DNA of 64,000 nucleotides from assembly GCA_951812805.1 (NCBI GenBank), contig CATOSZ010000002.1, positions 1 through 64,000 on the forward strand. The letters are read 5' to 3'. The notes below the pieces were generated by a model. That model worked only from the letters and a program-made list of their open reading frames with translations. It did not search any database and was not told where the DNA came from. The stretch comes from an uncultured Alphaproteobacteria bacterium. Lineage in GTDB: Bacteria; Pseudomonadota; Alphaproteobacteria; GCA-2731375. Shown here one piece after another: positions 25,470 through 35,751 of this stretch. Within the stretch, counting starts at the first letter, position 1. Each line of letters begins with the position of its first letter. The position numbers and the translations under genes were made by a program.

Positions 25470-25482
25470 CGTCGAAATCGCC

Positions 25483-26469
25483 TTATTTCTCCAGAACGAA
25501 CCGCAGCAGCAGGGTCTGCTGCAGGAAATTAAAGTTGTCGTCGGACAACAGATAGATGTCCGTCCCGCCGTCCGCGCGCGGATGCGTCGCGATGGCCTCG
25601 AAGTTGTCGGCGACACCCGGCGCTTGCAGGCGAAGCAGCTCGCGATCCCCATGCAGGGTTTCGGCGCTTGCCGCCGTTTCAGCCTCGATCCGGACGACAC
25701 GGCTGGCGAAGCCGCCGAGAAAGCTGAAGCGTCGTTCCAGCACCAGGATGTCGCCGTTCGCGAGGCGCGCCATGCCGACCGGCTCGAAGCCGGCTTGTGT
25801 CGTATAGCGCAATTGAGTTGGTGGCCCGGCATTCGGCCGGCCTCGCCAACCCGCCAGATGATCGGCCTGCCCGCCTCGTTTCTCTTCGACGAGCAGGATC
25901 TGGCCGTCCGAAAGCACGATCAAGGCCTCCAGACCCTGGGCCCGTCGGAAGCGTCGACCGGCGGAGGTGCGAAAGCCTAGGGCTTGTGGCTGTGCGGACG
26001 CTATGGCTTGGCCCAGGGGATAGCGCAGGACTCGGTTCCTTCGCTCGAAGGCCACCACCAGATCGCCGTTGGAAAATCGTGCTACCTCTTCGGCATCGTG
26101 AGTATTCTTGGCGATCGTCACCATGACGCCATCGCTGTTTCGGATTGGCCGCAATTGAGCCCCCGCGATGCGTTCGAGGCCTCCCGAGGCATTGCGAACG
26201 AGGCGGCCGGTGAGCCAGTTTCCCTTGTCGCTTACGGCAGTGAAGTCTTCACCATCGGGATCCAGGACAAGGCCCGAAAGCCCGCCGAAGTCGCTATCCG
26301 TCGATGCCAAAGCCAAGCCTTCGACGAAGTGAAGCCCGGGCGCCGCGGTGAGGCCGGCCTCGACATCCGCCGCCTCTAACGGCGTCAGGGTCACGGTGAT
26401 GGCACGCGCCATTGCCGGCGGCACTACGGCCATCAAAGCGGCGAGGACGAGCAGCCCGCTCCGCAACAC
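25483..26469 (-). CDS. Esterase-like/phytase-family beta-propeller protein, secreted
   Basis: 328-aa protein beginning with a GTG start and signal peptide (VLRSGLLVLAALMAVVPPAMARA), cleaved after AMA or ARA. The mature part has the phytase-like esterase pattern: SDFGGLSGLVLDPDGEDFTAVSDKG, then NTHDAEEVARFSNGDLVVAFE, QGLEALIVLSDGQILLVEE and DNFEAIATHPRADGGTDIYLLSDDN near the end. Periplasmic, likely calcium-dependent phosphoesterase; substrate unproven. Divergent from the dienelactone hydrolase gene. Confidence 0.87.
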   Translation of the reverse strand: MLRSGLLVLAALMAVVPPAMARAITVTLTPLEAADVEAGLTAAPGLHFVEGLALASTDSDFGGLSGLVLDPDGEDFTAVSDKGNWLTGRLVRNASGGLERIAGAQLRPIRNSDGVMVTIAKNTHDAEEVARFSNGDLVVAFERRNRVLRYPLGQAIASAQPQALGFRTSAGRRFRRAQGLEALIVLSDGQILLVEEKRGGQADHLAGWRGRPNAGPPTQLRYTTQAGFEPVGMARLANGDILVLERRFSFLGGFASRVVRIEAETAASAETLHGDRELLRLQAPGVADNFEAIATHPRADGGTDIYLLSDDNFNFLQQTLLLRFVLEK

Positions 26470-26541
26470 GTGATTGGCCGCGCCGCGCCACCCGACATAA
26501 GGTCTTCGGACACGACACCAGGCAAGCGGGAGGAAACGGTA

Positions 26542-27306
26542 ATGCTGGCGAGACGAGACATGGTCAAGGGTGCGGTCGGGCTGCCGCTGGCGGCGGTGCT
26601 GGCCAATCCGGCACTGGCGAAATCGGTGGCGGAGAGTTTGCCGGAGGTTTCGATCACCACCGGGGGCGGCAAAACGGCGAAGGCGACCTTCGCGCGGACC
26701 CGCCGGGCCAAGGCGCCGATGATCCTGCTGGTGCACGAATGGTGGGGCCTCAACGACCAAATCAAGTCGGTTGCGGCGGAATACGCCGGCATCGGCTACA
26801 ACGCGCTCGCCGTCGACCTCTACGATGGCCGGGTCGCCACCACCCGCGACGCTGCGCGCGGCTACATGAAAAGCGTCGACGCCGGCGAGGCGGTCGACAC
26901 CCTGGTCTCCTGGGTCCGGTGGCTGCGCGCTCACGAAGGCTCCTCCGGCAAGATCGGCACGGTCGGCTGGTGTTTCGGCGGTGGCTGGTCGCTGATGACC
27001 GGGATCAAGGCGCCGGTCGAGGCGACGGTGGTCTATTACGGCAACGTGAAGCGCACCGCGGACGAGGTCAAGAGCCTCCAGGGCCCGGTCCTCGGCCATT
27101 TCGCGACCCGGGACAAGTGGATCAACCAGAACATGGTGTCCGGCTTCGAGGCGGCGATGACCGGCGCCGGCAAGCCCTTCGAAACCCATTGGTACGAGGC
27201 CGATCACGCCTTCGCCAACCCGAGCAGTGGGCGCTACGACGAGGCCGACGCCAAGCTGTCGTGGACGCGCACGGTGGAATTCTTCGCCAAGCATCTGGGC
27301 GCCTGA
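26542..27306 (+). CDS. Dienelactone hydrolase family protein, exported
   Basis: 254-aa alpha/beta hydrolase. MLARRDMVKGAVGLPLAAVL is a leader with a Tat-like RRD start, so a periplasmic location is likely. Nucleophile Cys in GTVGWCFGGGWS, acid Asp in FATRDKWI, and His in YEADHAFANPS form the Cys-Asp-His triad of dienelactone hydrolases. GGGAGGAAAC lies just upstream of the ATG. It precedes the N-carbamoylase by 52 bases. Family members open lactones or act as general carboxylesterases. Confidence 0.9.
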   Translation: MLARRDMVKGAVGLPLAAVLANPALAKSVAESLPEVSITTGGGKTAKATFARTRRAKAPMILLVHEWWGLNDQIKSVAAEYAGIGYNALAVDLYDGRVATTRDAARGYMKSVDAGEAVDTLVSWVRWLRAHEGSSGKIGTVGWCFGGGWSLMTGIKAPVEATVVYYGNVKRTADEVKSLQGPVLGHFATRDKWINQNMVSGFEAAMTGAGKPFETHWYEADHAFANPSSGRYDEADAKLSWTRTVEFFAKHLGA

Positions 27307-27358
27307 CCTCCTTGGCTATAGTCTCGCCATCTGATCGTGTTGATGGCGAGGCGGGGAC

Positions 27359-28300
27359 ATGGCGAGATTGCTGCACGTGGCCGCGGCCCAGATGGGCCCG
27401 GTCGAGCGGGACGAGGGACGCGCGCCGGTGGTGCGCCGGATGGTGGAAATGCTGCGCGAGGCGGCCGGGCGCGGCGCCACGCTCGTCGTGTTCCCGGAAC
27501 TGGCCCTGACCACCTTCTTTCCGCGCTGGCATATGGAGGATGAGGCGGAACTCGATTCCTTCTACGAGACGGAACTGCCCTCGAACCAGACCGCTGCGTT
27601 GTTCGAGGCGGCGAGGGAGCTGGGCGTCGGCTTCTATCTCGGCTATGGCGAGCTGTTTCACGACAAGGCGGGCCGCAAGCGGCGCTTCAACACCTCGGTC
27701 CTGGTCGACGATCACGGCGCCATCGTCGGCAAATACCGCAAGGTGCATCTTCCCGGACATGCCGAATACGAGCCCGAACGGCCCTGGCAACACCTGGAAA
27801 AAGGCTATTTCGAGCCGGGCGACCTCGGCTTCCCGGTCTGGCGGACCATGGGCGCCAACATGGGCATGTGCCTGTGCAACGACCGTCGCTGGCCGGAGAC
27901 CTGGCGGGTCATGGGTCTGTCGGACGTCGAGCTGGTCATGCTCGGCTACAATACGCCGGTCGGCAATTCGGTGGCGCGGGAATCGGAGCATCTGCGCATG
28001 TTCCACAATCACATGTCGATGCAGGCGGGCTGCTACCAGAACGGCACCTGGGCCGTCGGCACGGCGCGCGCCGGCCTCGAGGGCGGAGTCGACATGATGG
28101 GCGGCAGCTGCATCGTCGCGCCCACCGGCGAGATCGTGGCGCTCGCCACCACCGTCGAGGACGAAGTGGTGAGCGCGGTCATCGACCTCGATCGCGGCCG
28201 CTATATCAAGGAGACCATCTTCAACTTCGCCGCCCACCGCCGCACCGAACACTACGGCCATATCGTCGAACGCACGGCCGCAGAACCGCCGGAGGGTTGA
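27359..28300 (+). CDS. N-carbamoyl-D-amino-acid hydrolase-type nitrilase
   Basis: 313-aa C-N hydrolase that would remove a carbamoyl group giving an amine, CO2 and ammonia. Glu47 (FPELALTTFFPRW), Lys128 (KYRKVHLPGH) and Cys173 (CLCNDRRWPE) form the catalytic Glu-Lys-Cys set, and CNDRRWPETWRVMGL is the motif of D-carbamoylases. The C-terminal NFAAHRRTEHY is also typical. First of a tight operon with a fumarase-type lyase 7 bases downstream. Without a hydantoinase nearby, the true substrate may be another ureido compound. Confidence 0.9.
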   Translation: MARLLHVAAAQMGPVERDEGRAPVVRRMVEMLREAAGRGATLVVFPELALTTFFPRWHMEDEAELDSFYETELPSNQTAALFEAARELGVGFYLGYGELFHDKAGRKRRFNTSVLVDDHGAIVGKYRKVHLPGHAEYEPERPWQHLEKGYFEPGDLGFPVWRTMGANMGMCLCNDRRWPETWRVMGLSDVELVMLGYNTPVGNSVARESEHLRMFHNHMSMQAGCYQNGTWAVGTARAGLEGGVDMMGGSCIVAPTGEIVALATTVEDEVVSAVIDLDRGRYIKETIFNFAAHRRTEHYGHIVERTAAEPPEG

Positions 28301-28307
28301 ACCGCCC

Positions 28308-29666
28308 ATGCAACAAGGTAATCCGACATCCCTGCGCGTACCCGATCCCGGCATAACCGCGCTGCTCGGCCAGGATGCCCGCTGGCAGGCCTGGCTCGAC
28401 GTCGAGGCGGCGCTGGCCAAGGCGGAGGCGGAACTCGGCATGATCCCCGAGGCGGCGGCGGCCGAGATCGTGGCCAAGTGCGACCTCGCCCTCTTCGACC
28501 GCGAGCGGCTGACCGAAGGCTTCCGGCGCACCGCGCACCAGCTGGTCCCGCTGGTCTGGGAGCTGGCGCGGCTCTGCGAGGGCGATGCCGGCAACTATGT
28601 GCACTGGGGGGCGACGACGCAGAACATCACCCAGACCGGCGATATCCTGCTGTTGCGCCGGGCGCATCGGATCTTCCTCCGGCAGCTGGGGGCGATCCTG
28701 GCCGCGCTGGCGGATCTCGCCGAGCGTTCGGCCGACATGGCGGTGCCGGGCCGGACCCATGGCCAGCACGCGGTGCCGGCGACCTGGGGCCTGAAGCCGG
28801 CGATCTGGATCGACGAATTCGCCCGCCACGTCGAACGCCTGCGCCAGGCCGAGCCGCGCATCTTCCAGGCCCTGCTCGGCGGGGCCGCCGGCACCGTCGC
28901 CTCCTTCGGCGACCAGGGCATGGCGGTGCAGGCCCGCCTCGCCGCCCACCTCGACCTGCCGGCGATGGCCGTGCCGGCCCGCTCGATCATGGACCATCTG
29001 GCCGAACAGGTGATGCTGCTGGCCCTGCTGGCGGCGAGCAGCGGCAAGTTTGCGCACGAGATCTATACCGGCATGAAGCAGGAGTTCGGCGAGGTCGAGG
29101 AGCCGATCTCGCCCGGCACCGTCGGCTCCTCGACCATGCCGCAAAAGCGCAATCCGCACCTGACCCAGGACGTCATGGCCTATGCGGCGGAGATCCGCAC
29201 CCAGGTGCCGCTGGCGCTGGAGGCGGTCATGACCGAGCACGAGGCGAACCGCCAGACCTCGTTGATGATGCGCCACGCCCAGGTCCAGGTCTGCACGCTC
29301 ACGGGCGACATGCTGGAGCGCGTGCGCATCCTGGCCGAGGGCCTGGAGCTGAAGCCCGAACGCATGCGCGCCAACCTCGATCTGACCGACGGCCTGATCA
29401 TGGCCGAGCCGGTGATGCTGGCCTTGGGCGAACACATCGGCCGCCAGGAGGCGCACGACGTGGTCTATGACGCGGCCCAGGCGGCGGCGACCGGCGAGAC
29501 CGGCTTCGCCGCCCTGCTGGCCGCCGACGACCGCGTCTCGGCGCATCTCTCCACCGGCGAAATCGACGCCCTGCTGGATCCGACCCGCTATACGGGCCTT
29601 TGCGCCGATCTCGCGCGGGAACAGGCCACGCGGGCGCGGGCGTTGGCGGGGGAATTGGCGGGTTAG
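28308..29666 (+). CDS. Fumarase/aspartase-superfamily lyase (adenylosuccinate lyase-like)
   Basis: 452-aa lyase forming a double bond by beta-elimination. The signature [19 protein letters not shown] holds the catalytic loop Ser; upstream conserved patches are [14 protein letters not shown] and [13 protein letters not shown]. Closest in style to the 3-carboxymuconate cycloisomerase / adenylosuccinate lyase branch. Located between the carbamoylase and the SDR-like gene, so a catabolic lyase, such as one acting on a ureido- or amino-dicarboxylate, is more likely than a purine gene. Confidence 0.88.
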   Translation: MQQGNPTSLRVPDPGITALLGQDARWQAWLDVEAALAKAEAELGMIPEAAAAEIVAKCDLALFDRERLTEGFRRTAHQLVPLVWELARLCEGDAGNYVHWGATTQNITQTGDILLLRRAHRIFLRQLGAILAALADLAERSADMAVPGRTHGQHAVPATWGLKPAIWIDEFARHVERLRQAEPRIFQALLGGAAGTVASFGDQGMAVQARLAAHLDLPAMAVPARSIMDHLAEQVMLLALLAASSGKFAHEIYTGMKQEFGEVEEPISPGTVGSSTMPQKRNPHLTQDVMAYAAEIRTQVPLALEAVMTEHEANRQTSLMMRHAQVQVCTLTGDMLERVRILAEGLELKPERMRANLDLTDGLIMAEPVMLALGEHIGRQEAHDVVYDAAQAAATGETGFAALLAADDRVSAHLSTGEIDALLDPTRYTGLCADLAREQATRARALAGELAG

Positions 29667-29673
29667 CCTGCGA

Positions 29674-30723
29674 ATGACCTTCCCCCTCCTCGATCCCGCC
29701 GACCTGCCCGACCGCTTCGACGACGTCGCCGGGCTGGAGGATTTCATGGCGCGGCCGACGGCGGCGCTGGTCGAGGATCTGGCGGGGGTCGAGGGCGATA
29801 TCCTGGTGCTCGGCGTTGGCGGCAAGATGGGGCCGACGCTGGCGCGGATGGCGAAGCGGGCCGCACCCGGGAGACGCGTCGTCGGGGTCGCGCGGTTTTC
29901 CGAGGCCGGACTGGCCGAAGCACTGGCGGCGGAGGGGATCGAGACGATCCGGGCCGACCTGCTGGAGCGGGCCGAGGTCGAGGCCCTGCCGAAGCTCGCC
30001 AACGTGGTCTACATGGCCGGGCAGAAGTTCGGCGCCAGCGACAGCCCGGCCCGGACTTGGGCGATGAACGCCCATGTGCCGACCCTGGTGGCGGAGGCGT
30101 TCGGCACCTCGCGGATCGTCGCCTACTCGACGGGCAACGTCTATCCCTTCGCCGCCGTCGATAGTGGCGGCGCCACCGAGGACACCCCGACCGAGCCGCC
30201 GCCCGGCGACTATGCGGCCTCCTGCGTCGGGCGGGAGCGGATGTTCGAATGGTTTTCGCTGCGCAACGGCACGCCCGGCTGCCTCATCCGTCTGAACTAC
30301 GCGATCGACATGCGCTACGGCGTGCTGTCGGACGTCGCGACCAAGGTGCGCGACGGCATCGAGATCGACGTCACCATGGGCCATGTCAACGTCATCTGGC
30401 AGGGCGACGCCTGCGCCTGGTCGCTGCGCGCATTGCGGCACTGCACGGTGCCGACGCATCCCCTGAACGTCACCGGCCCGGAGACGGTCTCCGTACGCGA
30501 TCTGGCCGAGGCGTTCGGCAAGCGGCTCGGCAAGACGCCGCGGATTACCGGGCGCGAGGCCGAGGCGGTCTGGCTGTCCAATGCCGCGCGGGCGGTTCAG
30601 CGCTTCGGCCCGCCGCTGGTGCCGCTTTCGGCCATGATCGACTGGACGGCGGACTGGGTCGGGCGCGGCGGGGCGAGCCTCGGCAAACCGACCAAGTTCG
30701 AGGTCCGCGATGGACGCTATTGA
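29674..30723 (+). CDS. NAD-dependent epimerase/dehydratase-like protein with a non-canonical active site
   Basis: 349-aa extended-SDR fold: [15 protein letters not shown] is the nucleotide-binding loop, [10 protein letters not shown] and [12 protein letters not shown] the next conserved strands. The expected YxxxK reads Y-A-A-S-C ([14 protein letters not shown]), so the catalytic Lys is replaced and Arg follows further on. The start ATG 29674 lies 7 bases after the lyase stop, and the GNAT gene starts inside its 3' end (30710). It may bind a nucleotide-linked substrate without redox turnover. Confidence 0.82.
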   Translation: MTFPLLDPADLPDRFDDVAGLEDFMARPTAALVEDLAGVEGDILVLGVGGKMGPTLARMAKRAAPGRRVVGVARFSEAGLAEALAAEGIETIRADLLERAEVEALPKLANVVYMAGQKFGASDSPARTWAMNAHVPTLVAEAFGTSRIVAYSTGNVYPFAAVDSGGATEDTPTEPPPGDYAASCVGRERMFEWFSLRNGTPGCLIRLNYAIDMRYGVLSDVATKVRDGIEIDVTMGHVNVIWQGDACAWSLRALRHCTVPTHPLNVTGPETVSVRDLAEAFGKRLGKTPRITGREAEAVWLSNAARAVQRFGPPLVPLSAMIDWTADWVGRGGASLGKPTKFEVRDGRY

Positions 30724-31744
30724 CGGCCTGGTCTTCCGCGCCCTCGACGACGACGATATCGAAGGGGCCTGCCGGCTGAGCGCCGAAGCGGGTTGGAATC
30801 AGGTGGCGGCGGACTGGCAGCTGATGTGCAGGCTCGGATCCGGCACCGCCGTGGTGGACCGCGACGCGGGCCTGGTGGCGACCTCGATGGTGCTGCCGCA
30901 CGGGCCCGCCTTCGCCTGGATCGCCATGATCCTGGTAACGGCCGGGTTTCGCCGGCGCGGCATCGCCAGCGCGCTGATGCGCCGGGCGCTCGCCGTTTGT
31001 GCCGAACAGGACCGGGTCGCCGGCCTCGACGCTGTCAATCAGCATTTAATTCTGACCCCCTATCGGCGTGCAAAATTGACCCCCCCCCCTTGCTTCGACG
31101 GAGGTTGTCCCGGTAGTCCACGGGAGGGCCCCGCGCGGCTTCGTGTAGCGCTTTGCGTTACGCGGAGCGAAGCCGCGTGGGAGGGGCCTGTGGGCCCACC
31201 GGGACAACCGGGCCGGCGGCGGAACGTGGGGATCAGGTGGGGTTCTTGAAGTGGCAATGAGCTTTTGAAGTAGTGTCCAGACTGTTCTGCAAGTTTGTCA
31301 TGGCTGCCGATGAGGGCCACCGGCATGCCTGGCGCGGAGATTTCGATTGCTCGGAGCGCCAGGCATGCCGAGCCGCCGTCAGGCGGCTTTCTGGATGCGT
31401 TCGCTTTTGCTCTCCTTGAGATGGATCATGTTGAGCTAGCGGTTGGCATCCAGCCAGTCCTCATGGATTTCGATCGCGAGAGCCCGGACCAGCCGGAGGC
31501 AGCTCATCCACCCCATCGGCCCGGACTTGTGCCCCAGCTACGAAACCCCTTTTGCAGAACAATCTGTACAGGACCCGTTTTGATTTGCCCGCCTTTGCGA
31601 TGAAAGCCCCCAGGCTGATTGGCTCCATATAGCGGATCAGCCTGGGGCTTTGCTTACAGGGCGGCTACTTTTGTCGTCGCTGTTTGCTTTGTGCGAAGCG
31701 GTAAGACATGTTGCCTGTTTCGATGATTGCGCAGTGATGCGTTA

Positions 31745-32912
31745 TACCAGTCGACATTGATGTCAACTCGCGGTTGGATTCCCTTGCTGGCTGATTTCTG
31801 ACTCAATTGTGGTGATTCGGAAGAGGGGGATCACCATGGGTCGGGGTATTGCCTTGCGCGAGGATTTCGATGCGGCGGCGTTGCGACGTCTGGCCAAGGG
31901 ATCGAGGGATGCTAAACAGATCCGGCGCTTGCTTTCGCTTGCTGTGATCTACGAGGGCGGGAGTCGGACGGAGGCCGCGCGGACGGGGGACGTCGGCCTT
32001 CAGGTGATCCGTGACTGGGTGCTGCGTTTCAACGCGGAGGGCCCGGCCGGCCTGATCGACCGCAAGGCGCCGGGCGCGGCGAAGAAACTGGACCCGGCGC
32101 AACGGGACGCCTTGGCGGCCCGGGTGGAAGCGGGACCGGATCCGGCGCGCGACGGCGTCATGCGCTGGCGGCTAGCGGATCTGGTCGACTGGATCGGCGA
32201 GAGCTTCGCGATCACGCTCGACCAGCGGACGGTGAGCCGGGAGCTGAAGGCGATGGGCTTCGCCAGGATGACGATGCGGCCGCGCCATCACGCCCAGGAG
32301 CCGGGGGTGATCGAGGACTTCAAAAAAAATTCCCCGAGCTGGTCGCGCGGGCTCGCAAAGCACTCCCCGACGGCACCGGGATAGAGATCTGGTGGCAGGA
32401 TGAAACCCGCGTCGGACAGAAGAACAAGCATGCCCGGCGCTGGGCCCGGCGCGGCACACGGCCACGCACCCCGCACGATCAGCGCACCAAGTCGGCCTAT
32501 ATCTTCGGCGCCATCTGCCCCGAGCGCGGCACCGGCGCCGCCATCGTCCAGCAACGCTGCAACACCGCCGCCATGCAGCAGCATCTGGAGGAAATCTCCG
32601 TCCAGGTTCAACCCGGAGCCCATGCCTTGATGCTGCTCGACCGGGCCGGCTGGCACACCACGAAACGGCTCGACGTCCCGGCCAACATAACCCTCCTGCC
32701 GCTGCCGCCGAGATCGCCCGAACTCAATCCTGCCGAGAACGTCTGGCAGTACATCCGAAACAACTGGCTCTCCGACATCGTCTTCGAAGACCAGGACGAC
32801 ATCACCGATCATTGCTGCAAGGCCTGGAACAACCTCATCGCACAGCCGGACAGAATCAAATCCATCGGACGAAGATCATGGGCCATCGGGTTCTGATCAT
32901 TGTCGATTGGTA
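31745..32912 (+). mobile_element. IS630-family element, copy B
   Basis: 1168 bp with the same ends as copy A, flanked by TTA at 31742-31744 and 32913-32915. Inserted in istB of IS21 copy 2. One base differs from copies A and C near the frameshift site (GTGATCGAGG instead of GTGATTGAGG). Confidence 0.93.
31836..32896 (+). CDS. IS630 transposase with -1 frameshift site (copy B)
   Basis: Same two-frame organisation as copy A: the first frame ends at 32384, and the DDE frame ends at 32896 after WAIGF. The run of eight A is kept. The protein sequence of both frames equals copy A, since the single base change is silent in the transposase. Confidence 0.87.
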
Positions 32913-33563
32913 TTACACGATCCAGCAACGCGGTTGTCATTTTTGCATCTCCGAAGACGGAGACCCATTCCCCGAACTCCAGATTGGTGGTGATGATGAC
33001 GCTGGTCTTCTCATAGAGTTTGCTGATCAGGTGGAACAAGAGCGCACCGCCGGATTTGGGGAATGGGATATAGCCCAGTTCGTCGATGATGACGCAATCC
33101 ATGGCCGTCAGTTGCCGGATGATCTTGCCGGCGTTGCCTTCGGCCTGTTCCTTGATCAGCGCATTGATCAGATCGACGGCGTTGAAGAAACGGACCTTCT
33201 TTCCCTGATTGATCAACAGCGTCCCCAGAGCAATGGCGATGTGGGTTTTGCCCGTACCGGTTCCGCCCACCAGAATGAGGTTGTGGGCCTCCTGGGTGAA
33301 CTGCCCTGAGCAGAAGGGGTCGATTTGCGCTTGGGTGACGGCGGCTAGGCCGTAATCGAAAGTGGCGAAGTCCTTATGGTGGGGGAACTTCGAGGCCCGC
33401 ATTTGGTGCTGGATAGAGCGCACCCGGCGCTCTACAGTCTCGGCGTCGATCAGTTGCTTTATCGCAGTGGTCAGACTTGGCGGCTTGCGCGCGGCCAGCA
33501 AAGCTTCGGCGCAAGCCGCCATTCCATACAGCCTCAGGGCGATCAGTTGGTCTATCAAAGCTT

Positions 33564-35063
33564 TCATGCGACGGCCTCCCCGGCAACGCACAGCGTCTCA
33601 TAGCGCTTGCAGTCCGCTTCGGGCCGCAAGGTCAGTTGCGGATAGGCGTGGCTCTCGCCCCATGGCGCGATGACCGGCTCCACCAGTTGGTTGATCAGAT
33701 TGATGATGGCCGGAAGGCGCAGCGTGTTCTGCTCCACGGCCAGTTCACAGGCTATCTCGACCACCTCGATCCCGTGATCCTGGGCCAGCAGGAGCAGATC
33801 GACAAACTCCCGGTCCCCGCCTTTGCCGGCCATGTAATGCGCCCTGACCCGGTGCATCGCCTCAGGCAATTGCCAACCCACAAAGGGCGCGCCATCTCTC
33901 AGCGCGCCGGGCTTGCGGTCGAGTAGGGGCAGGTAATGCCAGGGCTCGAAATAGCTGGCGTTGCGGGTAAAGCGGCGCTTGTGCTCGGCAATCACATTCT
34001 GCCCTGACACAACCACGATCCGGTCCGCATAGGCGCGCAGAGAGACAAGCTCCCCGGCGAACCGGGAGGGGACGCTATAGCGATTGGTGGCATATTGGAC
34101 CAGACAGGTAGAGCGGACACGAGCGGCCTTCTCAACATAGCCGTCAAAAGCCCGGCCCAGGGGACGCAGTTCGGCGCACTCGTCTGCGAACACGTCCGAG
34201 ATCTTGCGATCCGATTGTTCGGGGTGGGCGCGATTCGCCAATTCCTCGCAGCGCAGACGCAACCAGCCGTTCAGCGCATCCAGATCGTCAAAGGCGGGCT
34301 TGGGCGCAAACAGCTGTCCCCGCAGGAACCCAACCTGGTTCTCAATCTGACCCTTCTCCCACCCCGCCGCGGGTGTGCAAGCAACCGGTTCCATCACATA
34401 GTGGTTCATCAACGCCAGAAAGCGCGGATGGAACACACGGTCCTTAGAGCGCGAAACATAGGTTACCATCGTCTTGGGGTTGTCGATGATCACCCGGCGC
34501 GGTACGCCGCCATAGAAAGACATCGCCCGTGCAAAGGCGTCCAGCACCATCTCCTGAGATTCGCTGGGATAGGCAACAACAAAGGGCTTGCGGCTATGAC
34601 ATAGGCGGAAGTGGGCAACCTTTACCTTCTGCTCGACACCGCCCAGGACAGCGTATTCCGTGCTCCAGTCAAACTGGAGCGCGTCACCTGCCGTAAAGTG
34701 CAACGGAATGAACGCATCCCCCGATCCGGCGCCAGAACGCTTCAGGTCGCGGACAAACCTCTGAACCGTCGAGTAGGATCCGCTATAGCCTTCCGACACA
34801 AGCTGCTCATAAAGCTTCTTGGCCGTCCGGCGCTCACGGCGCGGGCGCCCCAGGTCCTGCTCAAAGAGCGCCCGAAGCCGGCTGGCGAAGCCATCGCTAA
34901 GCTTACGCCGGACGGGTGAAACGCGCCGCTGATAGCTCGGTGGATCGCCGTCCTTCAGATACTTCTTAATCGTGTTCCGCGACAAACCAGTCTGACGAGA
35001 TACAGATCGGATACTCCGACCCTCCCGTAATATCCAACGTCGGATCTTCAATACGCTTTCCAT
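33564..35063 (-). CDS. istA: IS21 transposase IstA (copy 2)
   Basis: Same 499-aa sequence as copy 1, with helix-turn-helix and rve-type DDE residues intact ([23 protein letters not shown]). Its stop overlaps the start of the broken istB. Without IstB from the same copy, transposition would need the helper from another copy. Confidence 0.94.
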   Translation of the reverse strand: MESVLKIRRWILREGRSIRSVSRQTGLSRNTIKKYLKDGDPPSYQRRVSPVRRKLSDGFASRLRALFEQDLGRPRRERRTAKKLYEQLVSEGYSGSYSTVQRFVRDLKRSGAGSGDAFIPLHFTAGDALQFDWSTEYAVLGGVEQKVKVAHFRLCHSRKPFVVAYPSESQEMVLDAFARAMSFYGGVPRRVIIDNPKTMVTYVSRSKDRVFHPRFLALMNHYVMEPVACTPAAGWEKGQIENQVGFLRGQLFAPKPAFDDLDALNGWLRLRCEELANRAHPEQSDRKISDVFADECAELRPLGRAFDGYVEKAARVRSTCLVQYATNRYSVPSRFAGELVSLRAYADRIVVVSGQNVIAEHKRRFTRNASYFEPWHYLPLLDRKPGALRDGAPFVGWQLPEAMHRVRAHYMAGKGGDREFVDLLLLAQDHGIEVVEIACELAVEQNTLRLPAIINLINQLVEPVIAPWGESHAYPQLTLRPEADCKRYETLCVAGEAVA

Positions 35064-35751
35064 CAATACCACCTGCTCTTTCCTCCGCACTGTTCCGTGC
35101 GGATGCTAGCGTTCCAGGTGGGTCAATTCTTACCGCTCATAACCCACCAAAGTGGGTCAGTTTTGCATGCCGATTCACATCGACGCCACCGAACTCGGCC
35201 ATCCGGTCTATCTGCCGCTCGGCTTCCAGGATGTCTATTCCCTCTCGCGCTGGCAGGGGACGGGCGGTGGCGCGCCTGCCGGCGTTTCGGGCGTCGACGT
35301 GCTGGATCCGGGTGACCTGGGGGATATCGCGGCGTTCGATGCGGCGGCCTTCGGCGCCGATCGGACGGACATTCTGTACCACCTCGCGGGCCGCTGTCCG
35401 GCGCTGGCGCTGCGCGCGGGTGGGGAAGGCGGCGTCGGGGGTTATGTGCTGGCCCGCGACGGCCGCCTGGCGACCCAGCTCGGCCCCCTGGTCGCCCGCG
35501 ACGACGCGACCGCGGCGGCATTGCTGGCGGCGGCGCTCGCCCGTATCGAGGGGCCGGTGTTCCTCGACCTCGCCGATCATCACGCGGGCCTGGCGGCGCT
35601 GCTGGGCGCGCGCGGCTTTACCCGGCAGCGGGGCTATGCCCGCATGCTTCGCGGGCGCGCCCGGCCGTTCGACGACAGGCGCCGGGTCTACGTCATCGCC
35701 GGCCCGGAACTCGGTTGACGGCGCCGGCCGCCGCGTGGCGGAATAGGGTCC

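Larger units (their letters stand above)
31665..33567 (-). pseudogene. istB: istB of IS21 copy 2, disrupted by IS630 copy B
   Basis: Starts [15 protein letters not shown] at 33567, keeps Walker A and Walker B, and is broken after MTTALLDRV by the IS630 insertion at 32913-32915. The last ~28 codons lie at 31742-31665. This copy cannot supply full IstB, although intact istB exists in copies 1 and 3. Confidence 0.92.
31033..35179 (-). mobile_element. IS21-family element, copy 2, with IS630 copy B inside
   Basis: Same ends as copy 1 in the reverse orientation: TGTCAATCAGC at 31033 and the complement of TGTGAATCGGC ending at 35179. Flanked by the perfect 7-bp repeat TCGACGC at 31026-31032 and 35180-35186. 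The length without IS630 and its duplication is 2976 bp, one base more than copy 1 because a C-run has ten instead of nine. Confidence 0.95.
30710..35718 (+). pseudogene. Double-domain GNAT acetyltransferase, split by IS21 copy 2
   Basis: N-terminal half 30710-31032 begins [17 protein letters not shown] and has the GNAT motif A (MILVTAGFRRRGIASALM). The frame continues after the insertion at 35187 with ATELGHPVYLPLGFQDVYS, and a second domain ends VYVIAGPELG. Removing IS21 and one TCGACGC repeat restores AGLDATELGHP, a normal GNAT junction, and a protein of ~287 aa. The first gene half overlaps the SDR-like gene by 14 bases. As it stands, no full product is possible. Confidence 0.88.

Noticed and set aside
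25483..27294. Reading the phytase-like esterase as a 603-aa protein from a far upstream start
   Set aside because: The N-terminal half is antisense to the dienelactone hydrolase; a GTG start with a proper signal peptide at 26469 explains the gene.
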